A DNA stretch of 64,000 bases from Streptomyces sp. NBC_00247 (GCF_036188265.1 NZ_CP108093.1:4298001-4362000); one strand, 5' to 3'. Shown: positions 1 to 7,830, counted from the first letter of the stretch. The notes: generated from the sequence alone by a model not told the origin. Numbers and translations: made by a program.

Positions 1-208
1 CGGTGCGCTCGGCGTCGTCTTCGGCATCGTCGCCATCGTGATCGGCGCCTGCGTACTCGCCCTGGACTTCAAGGTGGTCGAGGACGGCATCACCTACGGC
101 GCCCCGCGCGAGGAGGCATGGACGGCCGCCTTCGGCCTCACCGTGACCCTGGTGTGGATCTACATGGAGATGCTGCGGCTGGTCGCGATCCTCAGCGGCG
201 ACGACTGA
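1..208 (+). CDS. Bax inhibitor-1/YccA family membrane protein, C-terminal part
   Basis: The gene is cut by the window start. The frame begins at base 2 and gives 68 residues before TGA at 206-208. The visible part has a hydrophobic helix (VVFGIVAIVIGACVLAL), a short loop with EEAW, and a last helix ending WIYMEMLRLVAILSG. This two-helix end with a Glu-Trp loop is typical of the actinobacterial branch of the BI-1/YccA family, which are 6-7 pass membrane proteins, some shown to be pH-gated calcium leak channels. That family knowledge does not prove the function here. A hairpin at 240-272 follows and probably terminates the transcript. The assignment rests on the C-terminal signature alone. Confidence 0.75.
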   Translation, partial: GALGVVFGIVAIVIGACVLALDFKVVEDGITYGAPREEAWTAAFGLTVTLVWIYMEMLRLVAILSGDD

Positions 209-239
209 CCGGTTCCACCGGATCACCGGTTCCGCTCCC

Positions 240-272
240 GGACGGCCCGCAGGCACTGCCTGCGGGCCGTCC
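240..272 (+). terminator. Hairpin terminator after the BI-1 gene
   Basis: Perfect inverted repeat. Arms at 240-252 and 260-272 (GGACGGCCCGCAG and its complement) close a 7-nt loop. It starts 32 nt after the stop codon. There is no T-tract, as is usual for streptomycete terminators. The next gene's -10 box (277-282) starts 5 nt after it. Confidence 0.7.
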
Positions 273-276
273 GCGT

Positions 277-282
277 TAGGGT
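277..282 (+). promoter_or_regulatory. -10 box TAGGGT of a leaderless promoter
   Basis: TAGGGT fits the TANNNT consensus and ends 6 nt before the GTG at 289. Transcription would therefore start at or next to the start codon. No clear -35 box or Shine-Dalgarno sequence is seen. Confidence 0.5.
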
Positions 283-288
283 CGCGGA

Positions 289-606
289 GTGCTTGATACA
301 ACGCCCTTGATCACCGCCGTGGACCGTTTCGCCGACCGGCTGCGGGCCGCCCCGCAGAGCCGCCTCCAGCAGGGCACCGCCGAGCGGGCGCTGGCGGTGG
401 CACGGGAGCTGAGCGCCCGCGCGCAGCGCGTGGAGCGGCCGGGGCGTGAGCCGTACGTCATGCCGGACGGCGGAATGTTCGGAGCCGGGGACCAGGTGGC
501 CGTCGCCGGCCACGATCTGGCCGTGGCGCTGGAAACGGCCTCGCCCGAGGAACTGGACGAGGCCGTGCGGTACGTGACGGAGGCGGCCGCGGAGGCGTTC
601 GCGTAG
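289..606 (+). CDS. Small conserved hypothetical protein, 105 aa
   Basis: A mostly helical, charged, soluble-looking protein with no signal peptide, membrane segment or cysteine. It starts MLDTTPLITAVDRF. The region around 30-45 (GTAERALAVARELSARAQ) and the last 30 residues look like amphipathic helices, and the central part has PYVMPDGGMFGAGDQVAVAGHDL. I do not recognise a named domain. Third-position GC and codon use match the neighbours. The GTG start is supported by a TAGGGT box 6 nt upstream (leaderless), not by a ribosome binding site. It lies between the BI-1 gene and a convergent membrane-anchored protein, and the context gives no function. Confidence 0.65.
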   Translation: MLDTTPLITAVDRFADRLRAAPQSRLQQGTAERALAVARELSARAQRVERPGREPYVMPDGGMFGAGDQVAVAGHDLAVALETASPEELDEAVRYVTEAAAEAFA

Positions 607-607
607 G

Positions 608-647
<40 letters not shown>

Positions 648-685
648 TTCGCCGGAGCCGTCCGGGCCGCGCCCGCCCGGGGGGA

Positions 686-1663
686 TCAGAACGAGGCGAT
701 GACGCGGTCCGCGAGGATGTAGACGCTGTCCGCGCCGCAGGAGAAGGTCAGGGCGTAGGCGCCCGAGACGCCCGAGCCGCCGAGCAGCACCGGCTGTTCG
801 CCCGCCCGCAGGGAGTCCGCGAGCCGTTCGGCCGTCTCCCGGTGGCCCGGGGTCATACAGAGCGTGGTGCCGTCGGCGAAGACGTACACGTCCAGGGTGC
901 CGAGCGGACCGGGGCGTACGTCGGTCAGCCCGATGCCCGTGCAGGCGAGCTCCTCCAGGCGGTTCACCGTGCGCTCGTGGTCCGTGACCACCGGCGTGCG
1001 CACCGGGACGAAGTCCGGGTGGGACGGGTGTCGGCGGCGGGCGGCGGCCAGCTCAGGGGAGTCGTCCGCGTACTCCGGGGCCCCGGCCGCGGTCCCGGGC
1101 TCCTCACCCGGTCCGGCCGCGTCGCGGGAGGCCGCCGCGTCACCGGACTCCGCCGCCTCGGCGAACTCCCGCATCGCGTCGGTCACGCCCGCATCGTCGG
1201 GGTGGGCGGGAAGGGGCGGGAAGGCGGCGAACACCGTCTCGTCGGTCTCGTCCGTCTCCTCGGCGAAGGGGAAGGCCAGCGCCTCCAGGCCGGCGAAGTC
1301 CGCCTGCCGGGGAAGGAAGTACGGGGCGTCCTCGGCCAGGCCGGCCAGCCCGCCCAGCAGCGACGGGGCGTCGGCCGCGTCGCGGGCCTCCTGCGCCGCC
1401 CAGAAGGCGCGCGCCTCGGCCAGTTCGCGCTCCCGCTCATCGGCGAGGGCCTCCGACACGGCCGCGCGTATCTCGTCGGGGGCGGCACCGGTACGGCTCT
1501 GCGCCGGAACCGTGCGGGTGTGCTCCCTGTCCCGGGCGAGCTCCTCGCGCAGCTCGGCGACCTGCCGGTGCAGTCCGCGAGCGGTGTGCACGGCAGCGGC
1601 GCCCACGGCCGTGGCTGCGGCGGTGGTCAGCAACAGGGCAAACGACATGGCGCTCACTGACAT
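686..1663 (-). CDS. Membrane-anchored hypothetical protein with coiled coil, 325 aa
   Basis: Residues 2-26 form one N-terminal hydrophobic segment (SFALLLTTAAATAVGAAAV) with little charge before it, so the protein is probably an Nin-anchored membrane protein or has an uncleaved signal. Residues 28-90 are rich in Arg, Glu and Ala with heptad-like spacing (HRQVAELREELARDREHTR) and probably form a coiled coil. Residues 95-205 are acidic and low-complexity. The C-terminal 115 residues look globular, with two strands around LDVYVFADGTTLCM and a Gly-rich end. I do not recognise the family. The start ATG at 1663 has no strong ribosome binding site. Confidence 0.65.
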   Translation of the reverse strand: MSVSAMSFALLLTTAAATAVGAAAVHTARGLHRQVAELREELARDREHTRTVPAQSRTGAAPDEIRAAVSEALADERERELAEARAFWAAQEARDAADAPSLLGGLAGLAEDAPYFLPRQADFAGLEALAFPFAEETDETDETVFAAFPPLPAHPDDAGVTDAMREFAEAAESGDAAASRDAAGPGEEPGTAAGAPEYADDSPELAAARRRHPSHPDFVPVRTPVVTDHERTVNRLEELACTGIGLTDVRPGPLGTLDVYVFADGTTLCMTPGHRETAERLADSLRAGEQPVLLGGSGVSGAYALTFSCGADSVYILADRVIASF

Positions 1664-2119
1664 ACTCCCGGTCTCTATCGATACCCCCGACTTCCTACAT
1701 CAGCTTGTCCCGTCCCTCCGCCGACCGTCAGTGCGAAACGTCATGAAAGGGACAGGTCCTTGGTCCCGGTGCTCTCGGTCGGCACCCTCTGACCTGCGGA
1801 AACGATGGCTTTTGGGGACGCACATCACATCCTGGGGGAGATTCGGTCACGGTGCGGGCTCGACGGGATTCGCCGGCGCCGCGCGGAGGCAAGCGACGCC
1901 GCTTCGGCCCGAGGCCCGAGGCCCGAGGCCTGAGGCCTGAGGCACGAGGCCCAAGGCCTGAGGCACGAGGCCCAAGGCCTGAGGACCGGGGCTCGGGGCG
2001 GGTGGGCGTGCGCGCGGGAGCCGGGGCCGGTGGGGCGTACGCGCCGGAGCCGGGCGGAGGGCATCCCCCCGCCCGGCTCCGGCCGCCCGGTGTCCGGGTG
2101 GCCCCAGGTCCCCGCGGTC
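1664..2119. other. 456-nt intergenic stretch without a gene
   Basis: It lies between the start of the coiled-coil protein gene and the end of the thiolase gene, both on the minus strand. It holds the heptamer array at 1908-1984 and a GGGAC...GTCCC dyad near 1749-1767 that could belong to the promoter of the coiled-coil gene. Open frames across the array change register with the repeat and show no conserved features, so I read nothing coding here. Confidence 0.6.
1908..1984. repeat. Eleven tandem copies of a 7-bp unit (CCYGAGG)
   Basis: Units run without gaps: CCCGAGG x3, CCTGAGG x2, then CACGAGG-CCCAAGG-CCTGAGG twice. The last six units form a higher-order 21-bp repeat (1943-1963 and 1964-1984). 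Seven is not a multiple of three, so the array cannot code for a repeated peptide in one frame. It is noncoding and probably variable between strains. Confidence 0.9.
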
Positions 2120-3340
2120 TCAGCTCAGGCGCTCGATGACCATGGCCATGCCCTGGCCGCCGCCGACGCACATGGTCTCCAGTCCGAACTGCTTGTCGTG
2201 GAACTGGAGACTGTTGATCAGGGTGCCGGTGATGCGGGCGCCGGTCATGCCGAAGGGGTGACCCACCGCGATGGCCCCGCCGTTGACGTTGACCTTCTCC
2301 AGCGGCAGGCCGAGGTCCCGGTAGGAGGGGATGACCTGGGCGGCGAAGGCCTCGTTGAGCTCCGCGAGGTCGATGTCGTCCACGGTGAGGCCGGCGCGCT
2401 TCAGCGCCTGCTTGCTGGCCTCGACCGGCCCGTATCCCATGATCTCGGGGGAGAGGCCGGAGACGCCGGTGGAGACGATCCGGGCGAGCGGGGTCAGACC
2501 CAGCTCGCGGGCCTTGGTGTCGGACATGATCACGAGGGCCGCCGCGCCGTCGTTGAGCGGGCAGCAGTTGCCGGCGGTGACCAGGCCGTCGGGACGGAAG
2601 ACCGGCTTCAGCCCTGAGACGCCCTCCAGCGTGACGCCCGCGCGCGGGCCGTCGTCCTTGGAGACGACCGTGCCGTCCGGGGTGGTGACAGGGGTGATCT
2701 CGCGCTCCCAGAAACCGTTCTTCAGGGCTTCCTCGGCGAGGTTCTGGGACCGTACGCCGAACTCGTCCATCTCCGCGCGGCTGATGCCCTTGAGGCGGGC
2801 GAGGTTCTCGGCGGTCTGTCCCATCGAGATGTACGCGTCCGGGATCAGCCCGTCCTCACGCGGGTCGTGCCAGTCGCTGCCGGACTGCTCGGCACGGGCG
2901 GCGGTACGCGCCTCGGCCTCGGCGAAGAGCGGGTTGCGGGTGTCAGGCAGGCTGTCGGAGTTCCCCTTGGCGAAGCGGGAGACCATCTCGACGCCGGCCG
3001 AGATGAAGACGTCGCCCTCGCCGGCCTTGATGGCGTGCAGCGCCATGCGGCTGGTCTGGAGCGAGGACGAGCAGTAGCGGGTGACCGTACAGCCCGGCAG
3101 GTGGTCCATCCCCATCTGCACGGCGACGACGCGGCCCAGGTTGTTGCCCTGCTCGCCGCCGGGAAGGCCGCAGCCGAGCATCAGGTCGTCGATCTCCCTC
3201 GGGTCCAGCTCGGGGATCTTCGCCAGCGCGGTCTGAATGATGGTGGCGGTCAGGTCGTCGGCACGCAGGTCCTTGAGCGACCCCTTGAAGGCGCGGCCGA
3301 TGGGCGAACGGGCGGCAGAGACGATCACGGCTTCGGGCAT
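2120..3340 (-). CDS. Acetyl-CoA C-acetyltransferase (thiolase)
   Basis: Thiolase of about 406 residues, the usual length. It catalyses thiolytic cleavage of 3-ketoacyl-CoA, or condensation of two acetyl-CoA, in the cytoplasm. All catalytic elements are present: the acyl-accepting Cys in TRYCSSS (Cys90), NEAF near 329, the His in GHPFGMTG (His361) and the second Cys in CVGGGQG (Cys391). The start is taken as ATG at 3340, because GGAG lies 7 nt upstream. A GTG one codon earlier (3343) is also in frame but only 4 nt from GGAG. A palindrome AAGCGCTT 200 bp upstream may bind a TetR-type lipid regulator. The gene is single, so degradative or biosynthetic use cannot be decided from context. Confidence 0.95.
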   Translation of the reverse strand: MPEAVIVSAARSPIGRAFKGSLKDLRADDLTATIIQTALAKIPELDPREIDDLMLGCGLPGGEQGNNLGRVVAVQMGMDHLPGCTVTRYCSSSLQTSRMALHAIKAGEGDVFISAGVEMVSRFAKGNSDSLPDTRNPLFAEAEARTAARAEQSGSDWHDPREDGLIPDAYISMGQTAENLARLKGISRAEMDEFGVRSQNLAEEALKNGFWEREITPVTTPDGTVVSKDDGPRAGVTLEGVSGLKPVFRPDGLVTAGNCCPLNDGAAALVIMSDTKARELGLTPLARIVSTGVSGLSPEIMGYGPVEASKQALKRAGLTVDDIDLAELNEAFAAQVIPSYRDLGLPLEKVNVNGGAIAVGHPFGMTGARITGTLINSLQFHDKQFGLETMCVGGGQGMAMVIERLS

Positions 3341-3485
3341 CACGCGGCTCCATGGGGACGAGAAGGCTCAACGACGGGACGGCCGTGGCCGGGCGGAACG
3401 CGACCGGACGGCCGGGCGGACGGGCCCGCCGGAACCACCGCCGGACGGTGGACCCCGCCGGACCGTTCCGGCATCACTGTCTGGG

Positions 3486-3514
3486 AAGTTACCCGTACGT
3501 CAGGCCGGGGTCAC
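3486..3514 (-). promoter_or_regulatory. Candidate promoter of the thiolase gene
   Basis: On the minus strand, GTGACC (3514-3509) and TAACTT (3491-3486) are 17 nt apart, close to the TTGACN/TANNNT consensus of the main sigma factor. The distance to the start codon is about 140 nt. Confidence 0.35.
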
Positions 3515-3546
3515 CGGCCTGACCGTGTGATGCGGACCTCTTTTCT

Positions 3547-3554
3547 AAGCGCTT
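3547..3554. promoter_or_regulatory. AAGCGCTT palindrome, candidate TetR-type operator
   Basis: Perfect 8-bp palindrome in the wider sequence CTAAGCGCTTGCTC. Several actinobacterial TetR regulators of fatty-acid and sterol catabolism bind sites built on AGCAAG-CG-CTTGCT-like dyads. Only the right flank keeps the TGCT extension, so the match is partial. It lies about 33 bp upstream of the candidate -35 box. Confidence 0.3.
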
Positions 3555-3659
3555 GCTCAGCCTTCCCGTGCGGTGCTTGCCCGGCTTCCCCGCGGGGCGC
3601 CCGCCCGGTCTCTCCGCAGGCCGCCCGCCCGGCTTCCCACAGGCCGGCCGCCGTTCTCC

Positions 3660-4829
3660 TCAGGGGCGCCGCCGGGCCGCCCGCGCCCGCGCGTCCGCGC
3701 TCTTCCCGGGGGTGGCCGGGCCGGAACCGGTGGTACGGGGCGCGGGACCGGTCCCGCCGGCTTCCGGCCCGTCGCGCCCGTCGCGCCGGTCCGGGAGGTC
3801 CGGCGCGCGCTCCCCCGGGGACTCCGGGGGCTCCGGGGTTTCCGGGTGCGGGTGGGGTTCCGTGTGCGCGGGCAGACGCCGGCGCCTGCGGTGCTTGAGC
3901 AGGGCCCAGGGAGCGCGCGCCCCCGTGACCTCCGTACCGGCCTCCCGGGCCGCCTGCGAGGCCGCCTTCGCCACCGGCAGTATGTCCTCGCGCCGGGAGC
4001 CGTCGAGGTGGTCCGTCTCCGGCCAGAGCCCGAGCACCGCGCAGAGCGTCGGCAGCACCGCCATCGACGCGGTGGCGTACCCCTCGGCCGAGGGGTGGTA
4101 GTTGTCCGGTCCGAAGAGCTCGCGCGGGTTGGCCTCGAACTCCGGCCCCAGCAGATCGCCCAGCGAGACCGTGCGCCCGCCCTGCTCCACCGCGCCGATC
4201 GTCTGGGCCGCGGCCAGCTGCCGGCTGACCCGGCGGGCCAGGTACCGCAGCGGCTGGTAGACCGGCTCGATCGTGCCGAGGTCCGGGCAGGTCGCCACGA
4301 CCACCTCCGCGCCCGCCGTCCGCAGCCTGCGCACGGCGGTGGTCAGACAGCGCACCGACTGTGTGGCGGGCATCCGGTGGGTGACGTCGTTCGCACCGAT
4401 CATGATCACGCAGACGTCCGGATACCGCGACGGATCGGCCAGCAACAGCGCCACCTGCCGCTCCAGATCGTCCGACCTGGCCCCCGGAAGGGCCACGTTG
4501 CGCATGTCCACCGGCCGCTCGGCGACCGCCGCCAGCCCCGAGGCGAGCAGCGCCCCCGGCGTCTGGCCGGCCCGCCGCACCCCCTGCCCGGCCGCCGTGG
4601 AGTCGCCGAGGAGAGCCAGTCGGAGCGGGTCGGAGGGACCGGCGAAGGCGACGCCGTACCGCCCGTCCGCACTCGGTGGAACCGGGGCGATACCGCCGCC
4701 CACCTGCCGCTTCGCGAGCTGCACCTCGGCCAGTACGAGGCCGACCGTCGCCGCCCCGATGAGCCCGATGCTGCCGCCGCCGAACGCGGCGCCCGCCGCG
4801 ATCCGCCGGGCCACTCTTGCCGTCGACAC
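3660..4829 (-). CDS. Membrane-anchored SGNH/GDSL hydrolase
   Basis: Secreted or membrane-anchored esterase-type hydrolase of about 389 residues. A hydrophobic segment (near residues 18-36, FGGGSIGLIGAATVGLVLAE) anchors it. The catalytic domain follows, with block I LLGDSTAAGQG (nucleophile Ser), a Gly in NVALPGARSDDL, block III Asn in MIGANDVTHR, and block V Asp/His in GPDNYHPSAEGY. The last 100 residues are Pro/Arg-rich, low-complexity and probably disordered. The start is placed at GTG 4829 because AAGGAGGT (4847-4840) overlaps the earlier in-frame GTG at 4841; spacing to 4829 is 10 nt. It is divergent from cystathionine beta-synthase. The substrate is unknown. Confidence 0.85.
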   Translation of the reverse strand: MSTARVARRIAAGAAFGGGSIGLIGAATVGLVLAEVQLAKRQVGGGIAPVPPSADGRYGVAFAGPSDPLRLALLGDSTAAGQGVRRAGQTPGALLASGLAAVAERPVDMRNVALPGARSDDLERQVALLLADPSRYPDVCVIMIGANDVTHRMPATQSVRCLTTAVRRLRTAGAEVVVATCPDLGTIEPVYQPLRYLARRVSRQLAAAQTIGAVEQGGRTVSLGDLLGPEFEANPRELFGPDNYHPSAEGYATASMAVLPTLCAVLGLWPETDHLDGSRREDILPVAKAASQAAREAGTEVTGARAPWALLKHRRRRRLPAHTEPHPHPETPEPPESPGERAPDLPDRRDGRDGPEAGGTGPAPRTTGSGPATPGKSADARARAARRRP

Positions 4830-4930
4830 CGTGCGGTCCACCTCCTTCTCGCCACTCAGCCGTACACGTACCTACCTGCCCCGCAGGGGGCTGCGCCCAA
4901 TCGCTTCGCCCAATGTGGTGCCCGTACGCA

Positions 4931-4936
4931 TACTCT
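4931..4936 (+). promoter_or_regulatory. Candidate -10 box TACTCT of the cystathionine beta-synthase gene
   Basis: TACTCT matches TANNNT and lies 34 nt before the GTG start, leaving room for a short leader with GGAG at 4961-4964. No clear -35 box. Confidence 0.4.
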
Positions 4937-4970
4937 GAGCCGGACCATCTCGGAGATCCCGGAGTACACG

Positions 4971-6374
4971 GTGAAATTCCACGATTCGATGATCAGTCTT
5001 GTCGGCAACACCCCGCTGGTCAGGCTGCGGAGCGTCTCGGCAGGCATTCAGGCGACCGTCCTGGCCAAGGTCGAGTACTTCAACCCCGGCGGCTCGGTGA
5101 AGGACCGCATCGCGCTGCGCATGATCGAGGCGGCCGAGCGGAGCGGCGAACTGCGGCCCGGCGGCACCATCGTCGAGCCGACGAGCGGCAACACCGGCGT
5201 CGGCCTCGCGATCGTCGCGCAGCAGAAGGGGTACAAGTGCGTCTTCGTCTGCCCGGACAAGGTGTCCACGGACAAGATCAACGTGATGCGCGCGTACGGC
5301 GCCGAGGTGGTCGTCTGCCCGACGGCCGTCGATCCCTCGCACCCCGACTCGTACTACAACGTCTCCGACCGGCTGGTCCGTGAGACCCCCGGAGCCTGGA
5401 AGCCCGACCAGTACTCCAACCCGAACAACCCGCGTTCCCACTACGAGACCACCGGTCCCGAGCTGTGGGAGCAGACGGAGGGGCGGATCACCCACTTCGT
5501 CGCGGGCGTCGGCACCGGCGGCACCATCACCGGAACCGGCCGCTATCTGAAGGAGATCAGCGACGGCGCGGTCACCGTGGTCGGCGCCGACCCGGAGGGC
5601 TCGGTCTACTCCGGCGGCTCCGGGCGCCCGTACCTGGTGGAAGGCGTCGGCGAGGACTTCTGGCCGTCCGCCTACGACCGGACCGTCACGGACGAGATCG
5701 TCGCCGTCTCGGACAAGGACTCCTTCCAGATGACCCGCCGCCTCGCCAAGGAGGAGGGGCTGCTCGTCGGCGGCTCCTGCGGCATGGCGGTCGTCGCCGC
5801 GCTGGAGGTCGCCCGGCGGCTCGGCCCGGACGACGTCGTGGTCGTCCTGCTGCCCGACAGCGGACGCGGCTACCTGAGCAAGATCTTCAACGACGAGTGG
5901 ATGGCGGACTACGGCTTCCTGGAGGACGCCGGCCCCTCCGCCCGCGTCGACGCGGTGCTCGCCCACAAGGAGGGCCCGATGCCCTCGCTCGTCCACATGC
6001 ACCCGGACGAGACGGTCGGCCAGGCCATCGAGGTGCTGCGCGAGTACGGCGTCTCCCAGATGCCGATCGTGAAGCCGGGCGCCGGACACCCCGACGTGAT
6101 GGCCGCCGAGATCGTCGGCTCGGTCGTCGAGCGGGAACTGCTGGACGCCCTGTTCACCAAGCGCGCCCAGCTCACCGACCCGCTGGAGAAGCACATGTCG
6201 GAGCCGCTCCCCCAGGTCGGATCGGGCGAACCGGTCGAGGACCTGATGGCCGTGCTCAGCGGTTCCGGCGCGGCCGACGCCGCGATCGTGCTGGTCGAGG
6301 GCAAGCCCAAGGGGGTCGTGAGCAGGCAGGATCTCCTCTCCTTCCTGGCCGCGGAGAGCGGCGTCACCGCCTGA
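4971..6374 (+). CDS. cbs: Cystathionine beta-synthase with CBS domain pair
   Basis: PLP enzyme joining serine and homocysteine to cystathionine, the first step of reverse transsulfuration, in the cytoplasm. The 467-residue protein has the fold-type II PLP core (1-320): the PLP lysine in GGSVKDR (Lys44), SGNTG (72-76), the phosphate loop GTGGT (181-185) and the Ser of PDSGRGY (297). Two CBS domains follow (about 335-395 and 405-460). The start is GTG at 4971, with GGAG 6 nt upstream; an open frame continues far upstream but has no domain or ribosome binding site. The CBS domains separate it from CysK-type cysteine synthases, which lack them. There is no N-terminal heme domain. A pair of strong hairpins follows at 6584-6688. 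Confidence 0.93.
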   Translation: MKFHDSMISLVGNTPLVRLRSVSAGIQATVLAKVEYFNPGGSVKDRIALRMIEAAERSGELRPGGTIVEPTSGNTGVGLAIVAQQKGYKCVFVCPDKVSTDKINVMRAYGAEVVVCPTAVDPSHPDSYYNVSDRLVRETPGAWKPDQYSNPNNPRSHYETTGPELWEQTEGRITHFVAGVGTGGTITGTGRYLKEISDGAVTVVGADPEGSVYSGGSGRPYLVEGVGEDFWPSAYDRTVTDEIVAVSDKDSFQMTRRLAKEEGLLVGGSCGMAVVAALEVARRLGPDDVVVVLLPDSGRGYLSKIFNDEWMADYGFLEDAGPSARVDAVLAHKEGPMPSLVHMHPDETVGQAIEVLREYGVSQMPIVKPGAGHPDVMAAEIVGSVVERELLDALFTKRAQLTDPLEKHMSEPLPQVGSGEPVEDLMAVLSGSGAADAAIVLVEGKPKGVVSRQDLLSFLAAESGVTA

Positions 6375-6583
6375 TACGCCCGCTTCGCGAGAGGCTCGTC
6401 GCAGAACTGGTACGAGCGCGTCACGTCGACGCAGCACCCGCTTAACACGGATCAGGCAGATTGGTGGGTGTCGGCAGGGAAACCCGCCGGCACCCGATAC
6501 GGCGACATGGACTACGGAGCGGCTCCCGGACCTCCACAGTCGCCAGGACGCGAGAACCCGGCCCTGACCCGGACCGCGTCCCT

Positions 6584-6640
6584 CGCGGGGACCGCCGTCG
6601 TCCCGCCCCCCGGGCGACCGGGGGTGCGGCGGTCCCCGCG
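6584..6640 (+). terminator. Nested hairpin with GCGA tetraloop
   Basis: Outer 14-bp perfect stem (6584-6597 with 6627-6640). Inside it is a second 7-bp stem (6607-6613 with 6618-6624) closed by the GNRA-type loop GCGA. It lies 210 nt after the cystathionine beta-synthase stop. It could be a terminator or part of a small RNA. Confidence 0.6.
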
Positions 6641-6650
6641 ACATGCTTCA

Positions 6651-6688
6651 GCCGACGGCCGGCCGGTTCACACCGGCCGGCCGTCGGC
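6651..6688 (+). terminator. 16-bp perfect hairpin
   Basis: Arms 6651-6666 and 6673-6688 are exact complements (GCCGACGGCCGGCCGG) around the 6-nt loop TTCACA. It directly follows the nested hairpin at 6584-6640. Together they should stop transcription before the RpiR-type gene. Confidence 0.7.
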
Positions 6689-6826
6689 GCATCGCGGCCC
6701 CGCCCGCGGTCCGGGGCGGGTATCGCCACCACCCGAGCCCCGGCGCACGTACGCCAGGTACGCGCCGCCCACCCGCCGGGCCCGTCCTCCGCCGCGCTCC
6801 TGACCGTCCACCGCTCCCCTGTATAT

Positions 6827-6839
6827 GGACATGCAGTCC
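6827..6839. promoter_or_regulatory. GGAC-N5-GTCC dyad upstream of the RpiR-type gene
   Basis: The sequence GGACATGCAGTCC has perfect 4-bp arms and is preceded by the AT-rich TATAT (6822-6826). Its position about 65 nt before the start codon suits an autoregulatory operator. This is inference only. Confidence 0.3.
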
Positions 6840-6903
6840 GCTTGCTGGCTGAATGGACGGGACGGCGCAGATCGCGGCGGCGACGTACGTGCGGAGGCAG
6901 GGC

Positions 6904-7764
6904 ATGGGCGGGAGCGGACCCACCCCCGCGGCAGGGCTGCAGCGGCTCTTCGAGGGGCGGCGGCTCACCCCGACCCAACGCCGGATCGCCCACTCCCTGG
7001 TACGCCGGGCCGCCGACGCCCCCTTCCTCTCCAGCGTCGAACTCGCCGAGCTGGCCGGGGTCAGCCAGCCCTCCGTCACCCGGTTCGCCGTCGCGCTCGG
7101 CTTCGACGGGTACCCCTCGCTCCGCAGGCACCTGCGGGAGGCCGGACCCGCCGACGCGGGCCGGGAGGCCGGCGCCGAGGACCCGTACGCGTACAACGCC
7201 TACCAGCAGGCCGTCCACGCCGAGATCGAGAACCTGCGCCACCTCTCCGAGCTGCTCGCCGACCCGGAGCCGGTGGAGCGGGCCGGCCGGCTGCTGGCCG
7301 CGTCGACCCCGCTCCCGGTGCTCGGACTGCGCGCCGCGTCCTCGCAGGCCCGGGGGTTCGGCTACTTCGCCGCGAAGGTGCACCCCGACGTCCGGGTGCT
7401 CGACGAGGGCGGCTCGATGCTGCGCGACCGCATCGACGCGGCCCGCCGGGCGGGCGCCGAGGTGCTCCTCTGCTTCGCGCTGCCCCGCCACCCGCGAGAG
7501 ACCCTGGACGCGCTCGGCCACGCCCGGGACCAGGGGCTCACCACGGTGACCGTGGCCGACTCCGTGTTCGCCCCGGTCGCCGCACTCAGCGACCTGCTCA
7601 TCCCCGCCCCGGTCGGCACCGGCCTCGCCTTCGACACCGCCTGCGCCCCGATGCTGCTCGGCCGGGTCCTGCTGGAGGCCATGTGCGACGGGCTGCCGGA
7701 CGCACAGGCCCGGCTGGAGTCCTTCGACGCGCGGGCGGCGGCGCGGGGGCTGTTCGTGGAGTAG
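6904..7764 (+). CDS. MurR/RpiR-family transcriptional regulator (HTH plus SIS)
   Basis: Transcription factor of 286 residues. An N-terminal helix-turn-helix of the RpiR type (around 18-70, with LTPTQRRIAHSLVRRA and ELAGVSQPSVTRFAVALGF) precedes a SIS sugar-phosphate binding domain (about 120-255, LPVLGLRAASSQARGFGYF and EVLLCFALPRHPRET). Family members sense phosphorylated sugars or related small molecules. The start is set at ATG 6904 because GGAGG (6893-6897) is 6 nt upstream; an earlier in-frame ATG at 6853 has no ribosome binding site. It stands alone, about 6 kb from the hut operon. RpiR-type proteins control hut genes in some bacteria, but nothing here proves that link. Confidence 0.88.
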   Translation: MGGSGPTPAAGLQRLFEGRRLTPTQRRIAHSLVRRAADAPFLSSVELAELAGVSQPSVTRFAVALGFDGYPSLRRHLREAGPADAGREAGAEDPYAYNAYQQAVHAEIENLRHLSELLADPEPVERAGRLLAASTPLPVLGLRAASSQARGFGYFAAKVHPDVRVLDEGGSMLRDRIDAARRAGAEVLLCFALPRHPRETLDALGHARDQGLTTVTVADSVFAPVAALSDLLIPAPVGTGLAFDTACAPMLLGRVLLEAMCDGLPDAQARLESFDARAAARGLFVE

Positions 7765-7830
7765 CGGGGCGGTGCACGGTGATGACGCCGTAGAGCCCCG
7801 AACTCGCCTCTCCTCGGGCATGATTCGTCC

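Larger units (their letters stand above)
3341..3659. other. Upstream region of the thiolase gene
   Basis: A 319-nt stretch without a gene, holding the thiolase promoter and operator candidates (see 3486-3514 and 3547-3554). The part next to 3659 has repeated CCGCCCG-type sequence and lies just after the end of the SGNH hydrolase gene. Confidence 0.5.
6375..6903. other. 529-nt intergenic region with two strong hairpins and an operator-like dyad
   Basis: No credible gene. It contains hairpins at 6584-6640 and 6651-6688 and a GGAC-N5-GTCC dyad at 6827-6839 just upstream of the RpiR-type gene. Confidence 0.6.

Noticed and set aside
1742..1753. CATGAAAGGGAC shared with 23017-23028, as a possible common regulatory motif
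   Set aside because: A shared 12-mer between several kilobases of intergenic DNA is expected by chance, and the surrounding dyads differ.
1908..1984. Possible CRISPR array
   Set aside because: Units are 7 bp with no spacers, and there are no cas genes.
3573..4970. An upstream extension of the cystathionine beta-synthase frame
   Set aside because: It runs antisense to the SGNH hydrolase gene. GTG 4971 has a good ribosome binding site and begins at the conserved domain.
4872..6644. A 590-codon minus-strand open frame opposite cystathionine beta-synthase
   Set aside because: His/Val/Asp/Arg-rich shadow frame. The plus strand carries all PLP and CBS motifs.
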